A DNA stretch of 64,000 bases, from NCBI RefSeq assembly GCF_038446955.1, contig NZ_CP151803.1, positions 6,882,001-6,946,000 on the forward strand. Direction: 5' to 3'. Made by a program: the position numbers and the translations under genes. Numbering within the stretch: the first letter of the stretch is position 1; every line of letters starts with the position of its first letter. This document shows, piece by piece, positions 1 to 8,821 of the stretch. The notes beneath the pieces were generated by a model, which had not been told where the DNA came from, did no database searches, and saw only the letters and a list, made by a program, of their open reading frames with translations. This DNA comes from Pedobacter sp. FW305-3-2-15-E-R2A2 (lineage in GTDB: Bacteria; Bacteroidota; Bacteroidia; Sphingobacteriales; Sphingobacteriaceae).

Positions 1-738
1 GTTAGTTTTAGCAGCATCACAGCGCATAGCCAGTCGAAGTTCGAAAAGATCTTAAAAAAAGTAAGCAGCAAGACCGGAAGTAACAGCACAAAAAAAGGCA
101 CAACCACCGCAACAGGAACACCAACGACCTCAGAGATGGGCTTTGGAATTAAAGAAGCACTGGAAATAGGAATCTCCAGAGGTACAGACCTGCTTTCTGC
201 AAAAGATGGCTTTTTAGGAAACGCAGCTGTAAAAATCCTGTTCCCTCCTGAGGCACAAAAGGTAGAAAGAACATTGCGCAGCATTGGTATGGGTTCATTG
301 GCCGATAATGTGATCCTGAGCCTGAACAGAGCTGCTGAAGATGCAGCAAAAGAAGCTAAGCCAATATTTGTCTCTGCGATCAAACAAATGACCATCACCG
401 ATGTGACCAACATATTACTGGGACAGCAAGATGCAGCAACCAACTATTTTAAAAGAGTAACCACTTCTCAATTGATGGAGAAATTCCAACCGGTAATTAC
501 CACGAGTCTGAACAAAGTAGGTGCCGCGAAATACTGGGGTGATGCAGCGGGTCAGTACAATAAGATTCCGTTGGTAAAACCAGTGTCAACAGACCTTTCC
601 AGCTATGTGGCACAAAAGGCAATCGATGGAATGTTTATCCAGGTGGCTCAGGAAGAGCTGAAAATCAGGGGAAGTCTTGGCGCCAGGTCAACACCTCTTT
701 TACAAAAGGTATTCGGCTACGCTGATCAGAAAAAATAA
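1..738 (+). CDS. DUF4197 domain protein, 5' end outside window
   Basis: The reading frame is open from base 1, so the gene begins upstream and only its last 245 codons are visible. An internal ATG at 136 is not the real start. The body (GFGIKEALEIGISRG, then FPPEAQKVE and a helical repeat-like domain) matches the DUF4197 family as I know it: exported proteins of about 230-250 residues with no assigned biochemical role. The first visible residues are Ser/Thr/Lys-rich, like the linker after a signal peptide; the signal itself would be outside the window. Family call fairly sure, function unknown. Confidence 0.8.
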   Translation, partial: VSFSSITAHSQSKFEKILKKVSSKTGSNSTKKGTTTATGTPTTSEMGFGIKEALEIGISRGTDLLSAKDGFLGNAAVKILFPPEAQKVERTLRSIGMGSLADNVILSLNRAAEDAAKEAKPIFVSAIKQMTITDVTNILLGQQDAATNYFKRVTTSQLMEKFQPVITTSLNKVGAAKYWGDAAGQYNKIPLVKPVSTDLSSYVAQKAIDGMFIQVAQEELKIRGSLGARSTPLLQKVFGYADQKK

Positions 739-742
739 GACC

Positions 743-778
743 TGCATGGGCTTATAATTTAATAATCAAGCCCATGCA
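743..778 (+). terminator. Hairpin after DUF4197 gene
   Basis: Perfect 11-bp inverted repeat TGCATGGGCTT (743-753) / AAGCCCATGCA (768-778) starting 4 bases after the stop codon. There is no T-run behind it, so it is either a weak terminator or an mRNA 3'-end protecting hairpin. Confidence 0.55.
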
Positions 779-851
779 AGTAAAAAACATTATATAAGTA
801 ATGAAATAAAAGGTTACTTTTATAGGGTAATACTAACAACATAGAAGTATA

Positions 852-2102
852 TTGGATTTCAAAGATTTTAATTTTAACCCCGACTTACTAGAGGGTTTAT
901 TAGCGATGGGTTTTCGCAACGCTACGCCCATCCAGCAAGAAGCTATTCCGCTTATCCTAGATAAAAAAGATTTAATTGCCTGTGCACAAACAGGTACGGG
1001 AAAAACAGGCGCTTATCTGCTGCCGATCATGAACATGATCAGTCAGACAGAAGACCGTCATAACAATACCCTGATATTAGCGCCAACCCGGGAATTGGCC
1101 CAGCAAATTGATTTGCAGGTAGAAGCACTTTCCTATTTCACCAACATCAGCTCTTTAACGGTTTATGGTGGTGGAGACGGCATCGCCTATGAGCAGCAAA
1201 AACGCTCTATGCGCGAAGGTGTAGATATCATTATTGCTACTCCGGGACGTTTGATCTCACACCTTTCTTCGGGTTTGCTGAAACTGGATCAGCTTCAGCA
1301 CCTGGTATTGGATGAGGCAGACAGAATGTTAGATATGGGCTTTTATGATGATATTATGCGCATTGTAAGCTTCCTTCCGGAGAAAAGACAAACGGTATTG
1401 TTTTCGGCAACAATGCCTCCTAAAATAAGAACCCTTGCCAGCAGGCTACTTCAGCAGCCTCAAGAAATCAGCATTGCGATTTCTAAACCTGCAGCAGGAA
1501 TCAACCAACAGGCCTACCTTGTTCATGATGCCCAGAAAGTAAAGTTGCTGACGGAGCTGATGAAGAATGTAGATTTCCCAAGTATCCTGATCTTCGCATC
1601 GACAAAGGAAAAAGTGAAAAATCTGGGTAAGGTTTTCCGTGGATTAGGTTTTAAAGCGGAGGCTTTCCATTCTGACCTTGGTCAAAAGGAACGGGAGGCC
1701 ATTTTGTCTGAATTCAAGAACAAAAGGGTTCCTGTGCTGATTGGAACGGATGTACTGTCCAGAGGAATTGATGTGGAGGGAATCAGTCTGGTGATCAATT
1801 TTGATGTGCCTCATGATCCGGAAGATTATATCCACAGGATTGGAAGAACCGCCAGAGCAGCAACCACGGGTACGGCGATCACCTTAGTGAATGATAAAGA
1901 CAAACGTAAATTTGCGAACATTGAAAAGCTGATCGATAAAAAGATCGACAGAATGCCGCTTCCCGAACATCTTGGAGAAGCACCTGCCGATACTCCGGCC
2001 AGTGCCTCAACAGAAAGGAAATACGACAAAAAGAAACCACAGCGTAAATTCTGGAAGAAAAAGCCAAAAACTGCAGGTGCCACAGGCCCCGCTAAAGAAT
2101 AA
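852..2102 (+). CDS. rhlE: DEAD-box ATP-dependent RNA helicase, RhlE type
   Basis: 416 residues. Helicase core motifs are in order: Q motif (PIQQEAIP, near 26-33), motif I AQTGTGKT (45-52), PTRELAQQ, DEAD (about 154-157), SAT (about 185-187) and HRIGRTAR (about 327-334). A short basic Lys-rich tail follows, typical of RhlE-like enzymes that unwind structured RNA during ribosome assembly or cold adaptation. No ATG is in frame near the start; the start used is TTG at 852, which gives the usual N-terminus directly before the Q motif. Monocistronic by spacing. Family sure, precise RNA substrate unknown. Confidence 0.92.
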   Translation: MDFKDFNFNPDLLEGLLAMGFRNATPIQQEAIPLILDKKDLIACAQTGTGKTGAYLLPIMNMISQTEDRHNNTLILAPTRELAQQIDLQVEALSYFTNISSLTVYGGGDGIAYEQQKRSMREGVDIIIATPGRLISHLSSGLLKLDQLQHLVLDEADRMLDMGFYDDIMRIVSFLPEKRQTVLFSATMPPKIRTLASRLLQQPQEISIAISKPAAGINQQAYLVHDAQKVKLLTELMKNVDFPSILIFASTKEKVKNLGKVFRGLGFKAEAFHSDLGQKEREAILSEFKNKRVPVLIGTDVLSRGIDVEGISLVINFDVPHDPEDYIHRIGRTARAATTGTAITLVNDKDKRKFANIEKLIDKKIDRMPLPEHLGEAPADTPASASTERKYDKKKPQRKFWKKKPKTAGATGPAKE

Positions 2103-2162
2103 ACGCTAAAAATAATAGCATTCAGGGAGGGGATTTGCGATTAAGGTATTATCTTTACCTAT

Positions 2163-3443
2163 ATGCAAAACCTACCTCCTTTAGCAGAACGTATGCGTCC
2201 AAAAAATTTGGATGAATATGTTGGTCAGAAGCACTTAGTAGGTCCTGATGCCGTATTACGTAAAGCAATTCAAAGCGGACAGCTTCCTTCTATGATCTTT
2301 TGGGGTCCGCCCGGCGTTGGTAAAACCACACTGGCCTATATCATATCGCAAACACTTGACCGTCCTTTTTTTAACCTCAGTGCCATCAATTCGGGGGTTA
2401 AAGACATCAGGGACGTGATCGACAGAGCCGCATTGCTCAAAGACAGCCTGATGGGGCTCCCGATTCTTTTTATTGATGAGATTCACCGTTTCAGCAAATC
2501 ACAACAGGACAGTTTACTGGGAGCTGTAGAAAGAGGGCTGGTTACTTTAATCGGTGCCACCACAGAAAACCCTTCTTTCGAAGTCATCTCCGCATTACTT
2601 TCCCGTTCGCAGGTCTATATCTTAAAATCTCTGGATGAAGAAGAACTTTCCGGATTGCTGCAAACGGCCATTACACAGGATGTCGTCCTGAAGGAAAAGA
2701 AAATCACGATCAAAGAGCATGAAGCGCTGATCCGCTTATCCGGTGGAGATGCAAGGAAATTGTTAAATGTACTGGAAATCGCCGTTAATGGCATTGGCGG
2801 AGATAAAATTGTGCTCAAAAATGAAAATGTATTGGAGCATGCGCAGCAAAACCTGGCACTATATGATAAGGCAGGAGAGCAACATTACGACATTATTTCA
2901 GCTTTTATTAAGTCGATCAGGGGAAGCGATCCCAATGCAGCAGTATATTGGCTGGCAAGGATGATTGAAGGAGGAGAAGATCCGCTGTTCATCGCCCGCC
3001 GCCTGTTGATCCTTGCTTCGGAGGATATTGGAAATGCGAATCCCAATGCCTTGCTCCTGGCTAACAATTGCTTTCAGGCAGTGAATGTAATTGGTTATCC
3101 TGAGGCAAGGATCATTCTTTCCCAGGCGGTAACCTATATGGCTTCTTCTGTAAAAAGTAACGCTTCTTATGAAGCCATTAATAAAGCACAGGCACTGGTG
3201 AAACAAACCGGAAACCTGCCTGTTCCTTTACACATCAGGAATGCACCAACCAAACTGATGAAAAACATCGGCTATGGGAAGGATTATCAATATGCGCATG
3301 GTTATGAAGGTAATTTCTCAGAGCAGGAGTATTTCCCGGAAATCCTGTCGGGCACCAAACTATATGACCCTGGGAAAAATCCGGCAGAGGACAAACTGAG
3401 AGAGAAGTTGAAACAGAACTGGAAAAATAAATACAATTATTAA
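2163..3443 (+). CDS. rarA: Replication-associated recombination protein A (AAA+ ATPase)
   Basis: 426 residues, full length for the RarA/MgsA/WRNIP1 family. Walker [10 protein letters not shown] lies at 48-56, Walker B IDEIHRF near 104-110, then the sensor region [10 protein letters not shown] and the C-terminal tetramerisation domain ([12 protein letters not shown] near the end). RarA loads at stalled replication forks and gaps with SSB and the clamp loader. The next gene starts 1 base after the stop, so co-transcription with the DUF5687/ABC pair is possible, though no functional link is known. Confidence 0.93.
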   Translation: MQNLPPLAERMRPKNLDEYVGQKHLVGPDAVLRKAIQSGQLPSMIFWGPPGVGKTTLAYIISQTLDRPFFNLSAINSGVKDIRDVIDRAALLKDSLMGLPILFIDEIHRFSKSQQDSLLGAVERGLVTLIGATTENPSFEVISALLSRSQVYILKSLDEEELSGLLQTAITQDVVLKEKKITIKEHEALIRLSGGDARKLLNVLEIAVNGIGGDKIVLKNENVLEHAQQNLALYDKAGEQHYDIISAFIKSIRGSDPNAAVYWLARMIEGGEDPLFIARRLLILASEDIGNANPNALLLANNCFQAVNVIGYPEARIILSQAVTYMASSVKSNASYEAINKAQALVKQTGNLPVPLHIRNAPTKLMKNIGYGKDYQYAHGYEGNFSEQEYFPEILSGTKLYDPGKNPAEDKLREKLKQNWKNKYNY

Positions 3444-3444
3444 T

Positions 3445-4923
3445 ATGCTGGGAACTTTTCTGGACCATCAATGGAAAGCCTTCTGGCGTTCAAAAAATAA
3501 AGGAGGAACCATTGCCACTCAAATTTTTATAGGGATTGTAGTGGTCTATCTTCTGGGCGTAGCCTTTTTCCTGGGTTTTGGCATGGAGGCTTTTATCACG
3601 CAGTTCTTACCCGGAAAAGATATTTTTACGGTATTCAATGGGGTGATACTTTATTATTTTGCAGTCGACTTTCTCATGCGCATGCAATTACAGGAGTTAC
3701 CCACCTTAACTGTGGTGCCCTACCTGCACCTGAAAATCCCAAAGAAGAAAATCGTAAACTTCCTAAACACAAGGGCTCTGTTTTCTGCTTTTAATATATT
3801 ACCGCTCTTTTTATTCCTACCCTTTTGCGCAACCGCCATATCGGATGTATATGATCCTTTTACGGCCTTAATGTATGTGGTTTCTATTCTTTCATTAACG
3901 ATTTTCAACAATTATGCAGCTTTATATATTAAAAGACGAAGCATTCAGAATTTGAAAATCGTTCCATTGGTATTGTTGCTCATCATTGCCTTAGGGCTTC
4001 TTGAATATTTTAAAGTCTTCTCTATCTCTGCCATCTCTAACCAGGTATTTGGATTTGTGACCACTTATCCCCTCGCAGGGTTTGGCTTCACGTTTTTTGC
4101 AATATTGATGTATCTGCTTAATGCAAGGTATCTCCGAAGGAATCTATATGTAGAGGAATTGAGTAGAAATGAAGCAAAAAAGACAAGTACAGATTACCCT
4201 TTTCTGGATCGGTTTGGAGAGATAGGCACCCTGGTCGCACTGGAGCTTAAACTGATCCTCAGAAATAAAAGAAGCCGTTCGGCTGTAACGATGAGCTTAT
4301 TGTTCCTGTTCTATGGGTTCCTGTTTTATAAAAAGGAACTGCTGGATCAGGACAAACTGGAACTGATGTTATTTGCATCGGTATTTATGACCGGAAATTG
4401 TATCAGTATTTACGGACAGTTTATGTTCGGCTGGCAATCTTCCCATTTTGACGGGCTGATGGCCAACAAAATAGACATCAGAAACTTCATCAAAGCAAAG
4501 TTCCTGATGTTTACCCTCTTTTCTACTTTTACCACCTTAGTCGCCTGTTTGTATGGATTCCTGAGCTGGAAAATTCTGGTGATTCAGTTTGCTGCGTATT
4601 TATACAATATAGGAATAGGAACAGTGATCGTCTTGTATTTTGCCACCAGAAATTACAGATCAATGGACCTGAGTAAGGGATCAACGTTTAATTTTCAGGG
4701 AGTGGGTGCGAGTCAGTGGGTACTGGGACTGCCCTATTTCTTAGCTCCTTACGCCATCCTTCTTCCTTTCTCCTTATCGGGAGCTCCATACTGGGGTTTC
4801 ATCGCATTGGGAGCTTGCGGATTAACGGCCTGCTTAACCCGGGAATTCTGGGTCAGTTTTATCGTAAACGAGTTCAATAAAAGAAAACACAAGATTACCG
4901 AAGGCTTTAGAGAGAAATCATGA
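3445..4923 (+). CDS. DUF5687 polytopic membrane protein (ABC exporter permease)
   Basis: 492 residues with about ten to twelve hydrophobic segments and no signal peptide. The N-terminus (DHQWKAFWRSKNKG) is that of the DUF5687 family of Bacteroidota membrane proteins. The stop overlaps the start of the adjacent ATPase gene by 4 bases (ATGA), a strong sign that the two are translated together and form one ABC-2-like transporter: this is the permease, the next gene the ATPase. The substrate cannot be read from sequence. Confidence 0.82.
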   Translation: MLGTFLDHQWKAFWRSKNKGGTIATQIFIGIVVVYLLGVAFFLGFGMEAFITQFLPGKDIFTVFNGVILYYFAVDFLMRMQLQELPTLTVVPYLHLKIPKKKIVNFLNTRALFSAFNILPLFLFLPFCATAISDVYDPFTALMYVVSILSLTIFNNYAALYIKRRSIQNLKIVPLVLLLIIALGLLEYFKVFSISAISNQVFGFVTTYPLAGFGFTFFAILMYLLNARYLRRNLYVEELSRNEAKKTSTDYPFLDRFGEIGTLVALELKLILRNKRSRSAVTMSLLFLFYGFLFYKKELLDQDKLELMLFASVFMTGNCISIYGQFMFGWQSSHFDGLMANKIDIRNFIKAKFLMFTLFSTFTTLVACLYGFLSWKILVIQFAAYLYNIGIGTVIVLYFATRNYRSMDLSKGSTFNFQGVGASQWVLGLPYFLAPYAILLPFSLSGAPYWGFIALGACGLTACLTREFWVSFIVNEFNKRKHKITEGFREKS

Positions 4924-5618
4924 TTTTAGAAATTTCAAAACTACAAAAGACATACAGCAACAGAACCGTTGTAAATATTAGCGATTTACAGATCAACGCA
5001 GGCGAAACTGTTGGGATCGTAGGTAATAATGGTGCGGGAAAGACAACTTTGTTTAGAATGTTACTCGACCTGATTCGCCCGGACCAGGGAGAAATCTTAT
5101 CCAAAGGAGAACAGGTAGCCCATGACGGCCAATGGAAAGATTACACAGCTTCTTATCTTGATGAAGGTTATCTGATCGATTACCTGACTTCAGAAGAGTA
5201 CTTTGTATTTATCGGAAGCTTACACAAAATGAGTGTCGCCCATGTAATGGACTACCTGAAGCAATTTCAGGAATTCTTTAATGGAGAGATTCTGGATAAA
5301 GGGAAATACATCCGGGATTTTTCAAAAGGCAATCAAAATAAAGTAGGTATTGCCGCAGCATTGATGCAGGGCCCCGAATTACTGGTATTAGATGAACCTT
5401 TCGCCAATCTGGACCCGACTACGCAAATCCGGTTAAAGACCCTGATCAAGTCATTGAAACAGGAACGAAACATGACAACGCTGATCTCCAGTCATGACCT
5501 GAATCATGTGACGGATGTTTGCGACCGGATTATTCTCATGGAAAAAGGGCTGATCATTAAAGATCTCCGTACTAATGAAAATACTTTACAAGAATTGGAA
5601 GCCTACTTTTCCGGATAA
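4920..5618 (+). CDS. ABC transporter ATP-binding protein
   Basis: 232 residues, a single nucleotide-binding domain. Walker A GNNGAGKTT lies near 36-44, Walker B LLVLDEPFANLD near 153-164, and the H-loop is in ISSHDLNHV. The signature loop reads FSKGNQNKVG in place of LSGGQ, a departure I associate with the ATPases partnered to DUF5687 permeases. It overlaps the permease gene by 4 bases. Likely a cytoplasmic ATPase driving export by the neighbouring protein. Confidence 0.9.
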   Translation: MILEISKLQKTYSNRTVVNISDLQINAGETVGIVGNNGAGKTTLFRMLLDLIRPDQGEILSKGEQVAHDGQWKDYTASYLDEGYLIDYLTSEEYFVFIGSLHKMSVAHVMDYLKQFQEFFNGEILDKGKYIRDFSKGNQNKVGIAAALMQGPELLVLDEPFANLDPTTQIRLKTLIKSLKQERNMTTLISSHDLNHVTDVCDRIILMEKGLIIKDLRTNENTLQELEAYFSG

Positions 5619-5653
5619 AACAGGACTCCTGATTTTAAGTTGTACAGAATTGT

Positions 5654-5699
5654 GGTCAGTATTTGACCGGATATTTCAGTAAAAGTGACCTTTTGACCG
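5654..5699. promoter_or_regulatory. Cluster of GGTCA/TGACC half-sites
   Basis: Upstream of the OmpA lipoprotein gene are GGTCA (5654-5658) facing TGACC (5664-5668), then TGACC at 5686-5690 and 5694-5698. The longer direct repeat TTTGACCG occurs at 5662-5669 and 5692-5699, exactly 30 bp apart (about three helical turns). This looks like an operator for a dimeric regulator; the regulator is unknown. Confidence 0.4.
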
Positions 5700-5801
5700 A
5701 CATTTGAGTGTTAAAATATTCACATGACACAATAATTTTACAAAACAATAAGATTGGCATCAGGTTTGATTAAAGCTTCGAGTAAAATAAATAATAAGAT
5801 T

Positions 5802-6482
5802 ATGATTACTTCAAAATTTAAAATAGCAACATTTAGTATCGCTTTAGCCATGGGTGCCATGACATTTCAAGGTTGCGATAGTTTAACTAAAACCCAAAAA
5901 GGAGCCGGTATCGGTGCTGCTGCGGGTGGTGTTCTAGGTGCTATTATAGGCAAAAAAGCAGGTAATACTGCCGTTGGAGCTATCATTGGTGCCGCTGTAG
6001 GTGGTACTGCGGGTGGATTTATTGGAAAAAGAATGGACAAACAAGCTGCAGAGATTCAAAATGCAATCCCTAATGCTGAAGTAATCCGTGAAGGAGAAGG
6101 TATCATTGTAAAATTTGATAGTGGTATCCTATTTGGTTTTGATAAATCTGACTTAACAGCTGCAGCAAAAACAAACATTCAATCTTTAGCTGGTTCGATC
6201 AATCAATATCCGGGAACAGACATTAAAGTAATTGGTCATACTGATAATAAAGGTACAGAGAATTACAACATGAGCCTTTCTGAAAGAAGAGCTGCTGCGG
6301 TTAAAGCATATGCAGTTTCTCAGGGAGTTCCGTCTTCACGTTTAATCACGATAGGAAAAGGTTTCTCTGAACCAATTGCAGACAATACTACTGACGCAGG
6401 AAGAGCTGCTAACCGTAGGGTTGAAGTAGTTATCGTTGCGAACGATCAATTGAAACAACAAGCCAAACAACAAGGCAAATAA
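5802..6482 (+). CDS. OmpA-family lipoprotein with glycine-zipper segment
   Basis: I start at ATG 5802 rather than the upstream TTG in frame at 5754, because 5802 gives a clean lipoprotein signal peptide ending in FQGC (Cys25), 226 residues in all. After the lipobox comes a Gly/Ala-rich zipper (GAGIGAAAGGVLGAIIG, then a second copy), followed by a C-terminal OmpA domain with the peptidoglycan-binding pattern (IGHTDNKGTENYN, LSERRA, NRRVEV). YiaD-like architecture: anchored by lipid in the outer membrane and bound to peptidoglycan. The zipper segment may insert in membrane. A terminator follows. Confidence 0.9.
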   Translation: MITSKFKIATFSIALAMGAMTFQGCDSLTKTQKGAGIGAAAGGVLGAIIGKKAGNTAVGAIIGAAVGGTAGGFIGKRMDKQAAEIQNAIPNAEVIREGEGIIVKFDSGILFGFDKSDLTAAAKTNIQSLAGSINQYPGTDIKVIGHTDNKGTENYNMSLSERRAAAVKAYAVSQGVPSSRLITIGKGFSEPIADNTTDAGRAANRRVEVVIVANDQLKQQAKQQGK

Positions 6483-6512
6483 CAAGCACATTTACATCTA
6501 CCTATAAAAACG

Positions 6513-6544
6513 AAAACCCGTCGTACATCAGTACTTCGGGTTTT
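6513..6544 (+). terminator. Intrinsic terminator after OmpA lipoprotein
   Basis: AAAACCCG (6513-6520) pairs with CGGGTTTT (6537-6544), with an inner GTAC/GTAC stem and a run of T ending the hairpin. Confidence 0.8.
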
Positions 6545-6576
6545 TTATTGCTTCTTATTTTTCGCGGGTTCTTATT

Positions 6577-6921
6577 TTAAGAATAGATGTCCTCAAAATA
6601 ATGGATCGCCAGAGACTTTAACAGCAGTTCCTGCTCCATCATTGCAAATGAAGGAACGGGTTTTACCAGTTTCCAATGTGGCCATCCATCCTGATCCAGT
6701 CCTTCCAGTTCATAGAATCCCATTTCACTTAACAAACGGCAGGTAGCGATGTGCATCAGCTCCTCCTTTTGACGTTTACTGTACTTGCCAGGTCCTTTGC
6801 CCAATTCCTGCACACCGATTAAAAATAGCATGACCTTTAAATCGGGGATATCAGAATCGAACTCCTGAGCTATCTTTTGTTGCAAAATTTTCCATTTTGC
6901 GTGTATTTCTGCAGGTTTCAT
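6577..6921 (-). CDS. Conserved hypothetical cytoplasmic protein
   Basis: About 114 residues from ATG 6921; the longer frame from 6936 would start inside the promoter. No signal peptide or membrane segment. Visible features are an amphipathic helical N-terminus (KPAEIHAKWKILQQKI), the segment LIGVQELGKGPGKYSKRQKEEL, and GWPHWKLVKPVP near the C-terminus. I recognise it only as a small protein type seen in Sphingobacteriaceae; no function can be assigned. It is a single gene between two oppositely oriented units. Confidence 0.75.
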   Translation of the reverse strand: MKPAEIHAKWKILQQKIAQEFDSDIPDLKVMLFLIGVQELGKGPGKYSKRQKEELMHIATCRLLSEMGFYELEGLDQDGWPHWKLVKPVPSFAMMEQELLLKSLAIHYFEDIYS

Positions 6922-6925
6922 GCGA

Positions 6926-6933
6926 CAAAGATA
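6926..6933 (-). promoter_or_regulatory. -7 promoter element TATCTTTG
   Basis: Perfect match to the Bacteroidota -7 consensus TAnnTTTG on the minus strand. Only 4 bases separate it from ATG 6921, so transcription should begin at or next to the start codon (leaderless mRNA). Confidence 0.6.
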
Positions 6934-7028
6934 CAAATTAGCTTTTGTGCTTTATTACATTAAGATTAAGCATTAAGTAAAGCGTTTTTGCTATTTTTAG
7001 CCTAGAAAAAGCAGCAAAAAGATAACTT

Positions 7029-8042
7029 ATGGAAAAAGAAATAATAACAGGGCTGATGGCCTATGGAATGTCAGGAAAAGTCTTTCACGCTCCATTTGTA
7101 CATGCTCATCCTGGTTTTAAATTACATGCAGTAACAGAGAGAAACCATAAGAATGCAGAAAATGATTACCCTGGAATTATCAGTTATAATAACATTGAAG
7201 AATTAATCGGCGATGAAAAGATTGAGCTGATCATCATCAATACTCCAAATAATACGCATTACGACTATGCTAAAAAAGCATTGGCTGCAGGCAAACATAT
7301 TTTAGTTGAAAAACCTTTCGCTGCCAGCTCTGCGGAAGCAAAAGAAATTTTCAATCTTGCAAAACAGTTGGATAAAAAAGTTCTTTTCTATCAAAACAGA
7401 AGATGGGACAGCGATTTCAGGGCAGTACGCGAGGTCATTGAAAGCGGAAAATTAGGGAAACTAAGTGAAGTTCATTTCCGCTACGACAGATACCGTTCTA
7501 CGATCGGTGTAAAGAGCTTTAAGGAAGAACCCGTTGCCGCGAGTGGCCTCATGTATGATCTTGGACCACATTTGCTGGACCAGGCCCTGAGCATTTTCGG
7601 GAAGCCGGATTCTTTTCATAAAATTTTAGGAAAGAATCGTGTAGATACGAAAGTGGATGATTATTTTTCTATTCACCTGAGTTACCCAAATAGTGTCAAT
7701 GTATTTGTTCATTCCAATATGATGGTGGTAGATCCTCTACCCGCTTTTGTCATCAATGGAACCAATGGATCTTTGCAAAAGGTAAGAGCGGATTCACAGG
7801 AAGAGCAATTGCTGAAAGGGATGAAAGTTTCTGATCCTGGTTATGGCATTGAAGCCGCAGGAACCGAAGGAAAACTGACCTTAATTGATGAACAGGGAAA
7901 CAAAACGAAACAAGACATTCCGTCTTTGAGCGGAAGCTATCTGCCCCTGTTTGAAGCCGTATACCAAAGTCTGGCCCATCAGAAACCCTACCCGGTAACT
8001 GAGGAGCAGGTGATTACTCAACTGGAAATCCTCGAAGCTTAA
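7029..8042 (+). CDS. Gfo/Idh/MocA-family oxidoreductase
   Basis: 337 residues. The N-terminal Rossmann fold begins GLMAYGMSGKVFHAPF, with the Gly-rich NAD(P)-binding turn at residues 8-16. The family motif EKPF is at 94-97, with the catalytic Lys. The C-terminal half is the Gfo/Idh/MocA alpha/beta domain (YDLGPHLLDQAL contains the conserved His). Such enzymes oxidise or reduce sugars and inositols; the substrate is not predictable. Its stop overlaps the start of the next gene by 1 base (TAATG), so the two are translationally coupled. Confidence 0.9.
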   Translation: MEKEIITGLMAYGMSGKVFHAPFVHAHPGFKLHAVTERNHKNAENDYPGIISYNNIEELIGDEKIELIIINTPNNTHYDYAKKALAAGKHILVEKPFAASSAEAKEIFNLAKQLDKKVLFYQNRRWDSDFRAVREVIESGKLGKLSEVHFRYDRYRSTIGVKSFKEEPVAASGLMYDLGPHLLDQALSIFGKPDSFHKILGKNRVDTKVDDYFSIHLSYPNSVNVFVHSNMMVVDPLPAFVINGTNGSLQKVRADSQEEQLLKGMKVSDPGYGIEAAGTEGKLTLIDEQGNKTKQDIPSLSGSYLPLFEAVYQSLAHQKPYPVTEEQVITQLEILEA

Positions 8043-8821
8043 TGCAGCCCTTTTTTATCCTTATTCCGATCCTTTTACTGGTGATCTATTTCATCTTTAG
8101 AAAAGACAACCATAAAAATTATGTAAGCCTTAGTGAGGCCGATAAACAACTGCTGTTCCAGCACGTGACCTATTACCAGCACCTGACGGTTGATGACCGG
8201 ATCAGATTTGAGCATAGAATCTCTGCCTTTCTGAGTGGGATACATGTGGAAGGTGTAGGTACCCCCATCACGGTATTGGATAAACTATTAATTGCTTCAA
8301 GTGCCGTAATCCCGGTTTTTGGTTTCGAAGACTGGAGATATGACAACCTGACGAACGTGTTGTTGTACCCGGATACGTTTAATAAAGATTTTCAATATGA
8401 AGGAGGAGACCGGAATATCCTGGGCATGGTAGGCACTGGTTATATGAACGGGCAAATGATCTTATCCAGATCAGCATTGCTACAGGGCTTCTCTAATGCG
8501 GCTGACAAAGAGAATACGGCGATCCATGAATTTGTGCACCTGGTGGATAAATCAGACGGGGCAACAGATGGGGTTCCAGAAAATCTGATGAAACATGAAT
8601 ACACCATCCCATGGATCAAAATGATCCATGAGGAGATGCATAAAATTGAACAGGGAAAATCAGACATTAACCCTTATGCGATTACCAACGAGGCAGAGTT
8701 TTTTGCCGTGGTATCCGAGTATTTCTTTGAGAAGCCAGACCAGTTCAAGTCGAAACATCCGGAACTTTATGACAGCTTGTCCATGATGTTTTTACAGGAT
8801 CTGGCGAAAAAAGACCTATAA
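8042..8821 (+). CDS. MtfA-like zinc-dependent peptidase (M90 type), membrane-anchored
   Basis: 259 residues. One N-terminal membrane segment (about 3-19) is followed by a soluble domain with HEFVH at 162-166 and the downstream Glu in NEAEFFAVVSEYFFE, the gluzincin arrangement of MtfA/M90 peptidases. MtfA of enterobacteria is cytosolic and binds the glucose regulator Mlc; the N-terminal anchor here differs and is common in Bacteroidota homologues. Coupled to the upstream oxidoreductase. The last 6 bases overlap the 3' end of the convergent hydrolase gene. Confidence 0.85.
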   Translation: MQPFFILIPILLLVIYFIFRKDNHKNYVSLSEADKQLLFQHVTYYQHLTVDDRIRFEHRISAFLSGIHVEGVGTPITVLDKLLIASSAVIPVFGFEDWRYDNLTNVLLYPDTFNKDFQYEGGDRNILGMVGTGYMNGQMILSRSALLQGFSNAADKENTAIHEFVHLVDKSDGATDGVPENLMKHEYTIPWIKMIHEEMHKIEQGKSDINPYAITNEAEFFAVVSEYFFEKPDQFKSKHPELYDSLSMMFLQDLAKKDL

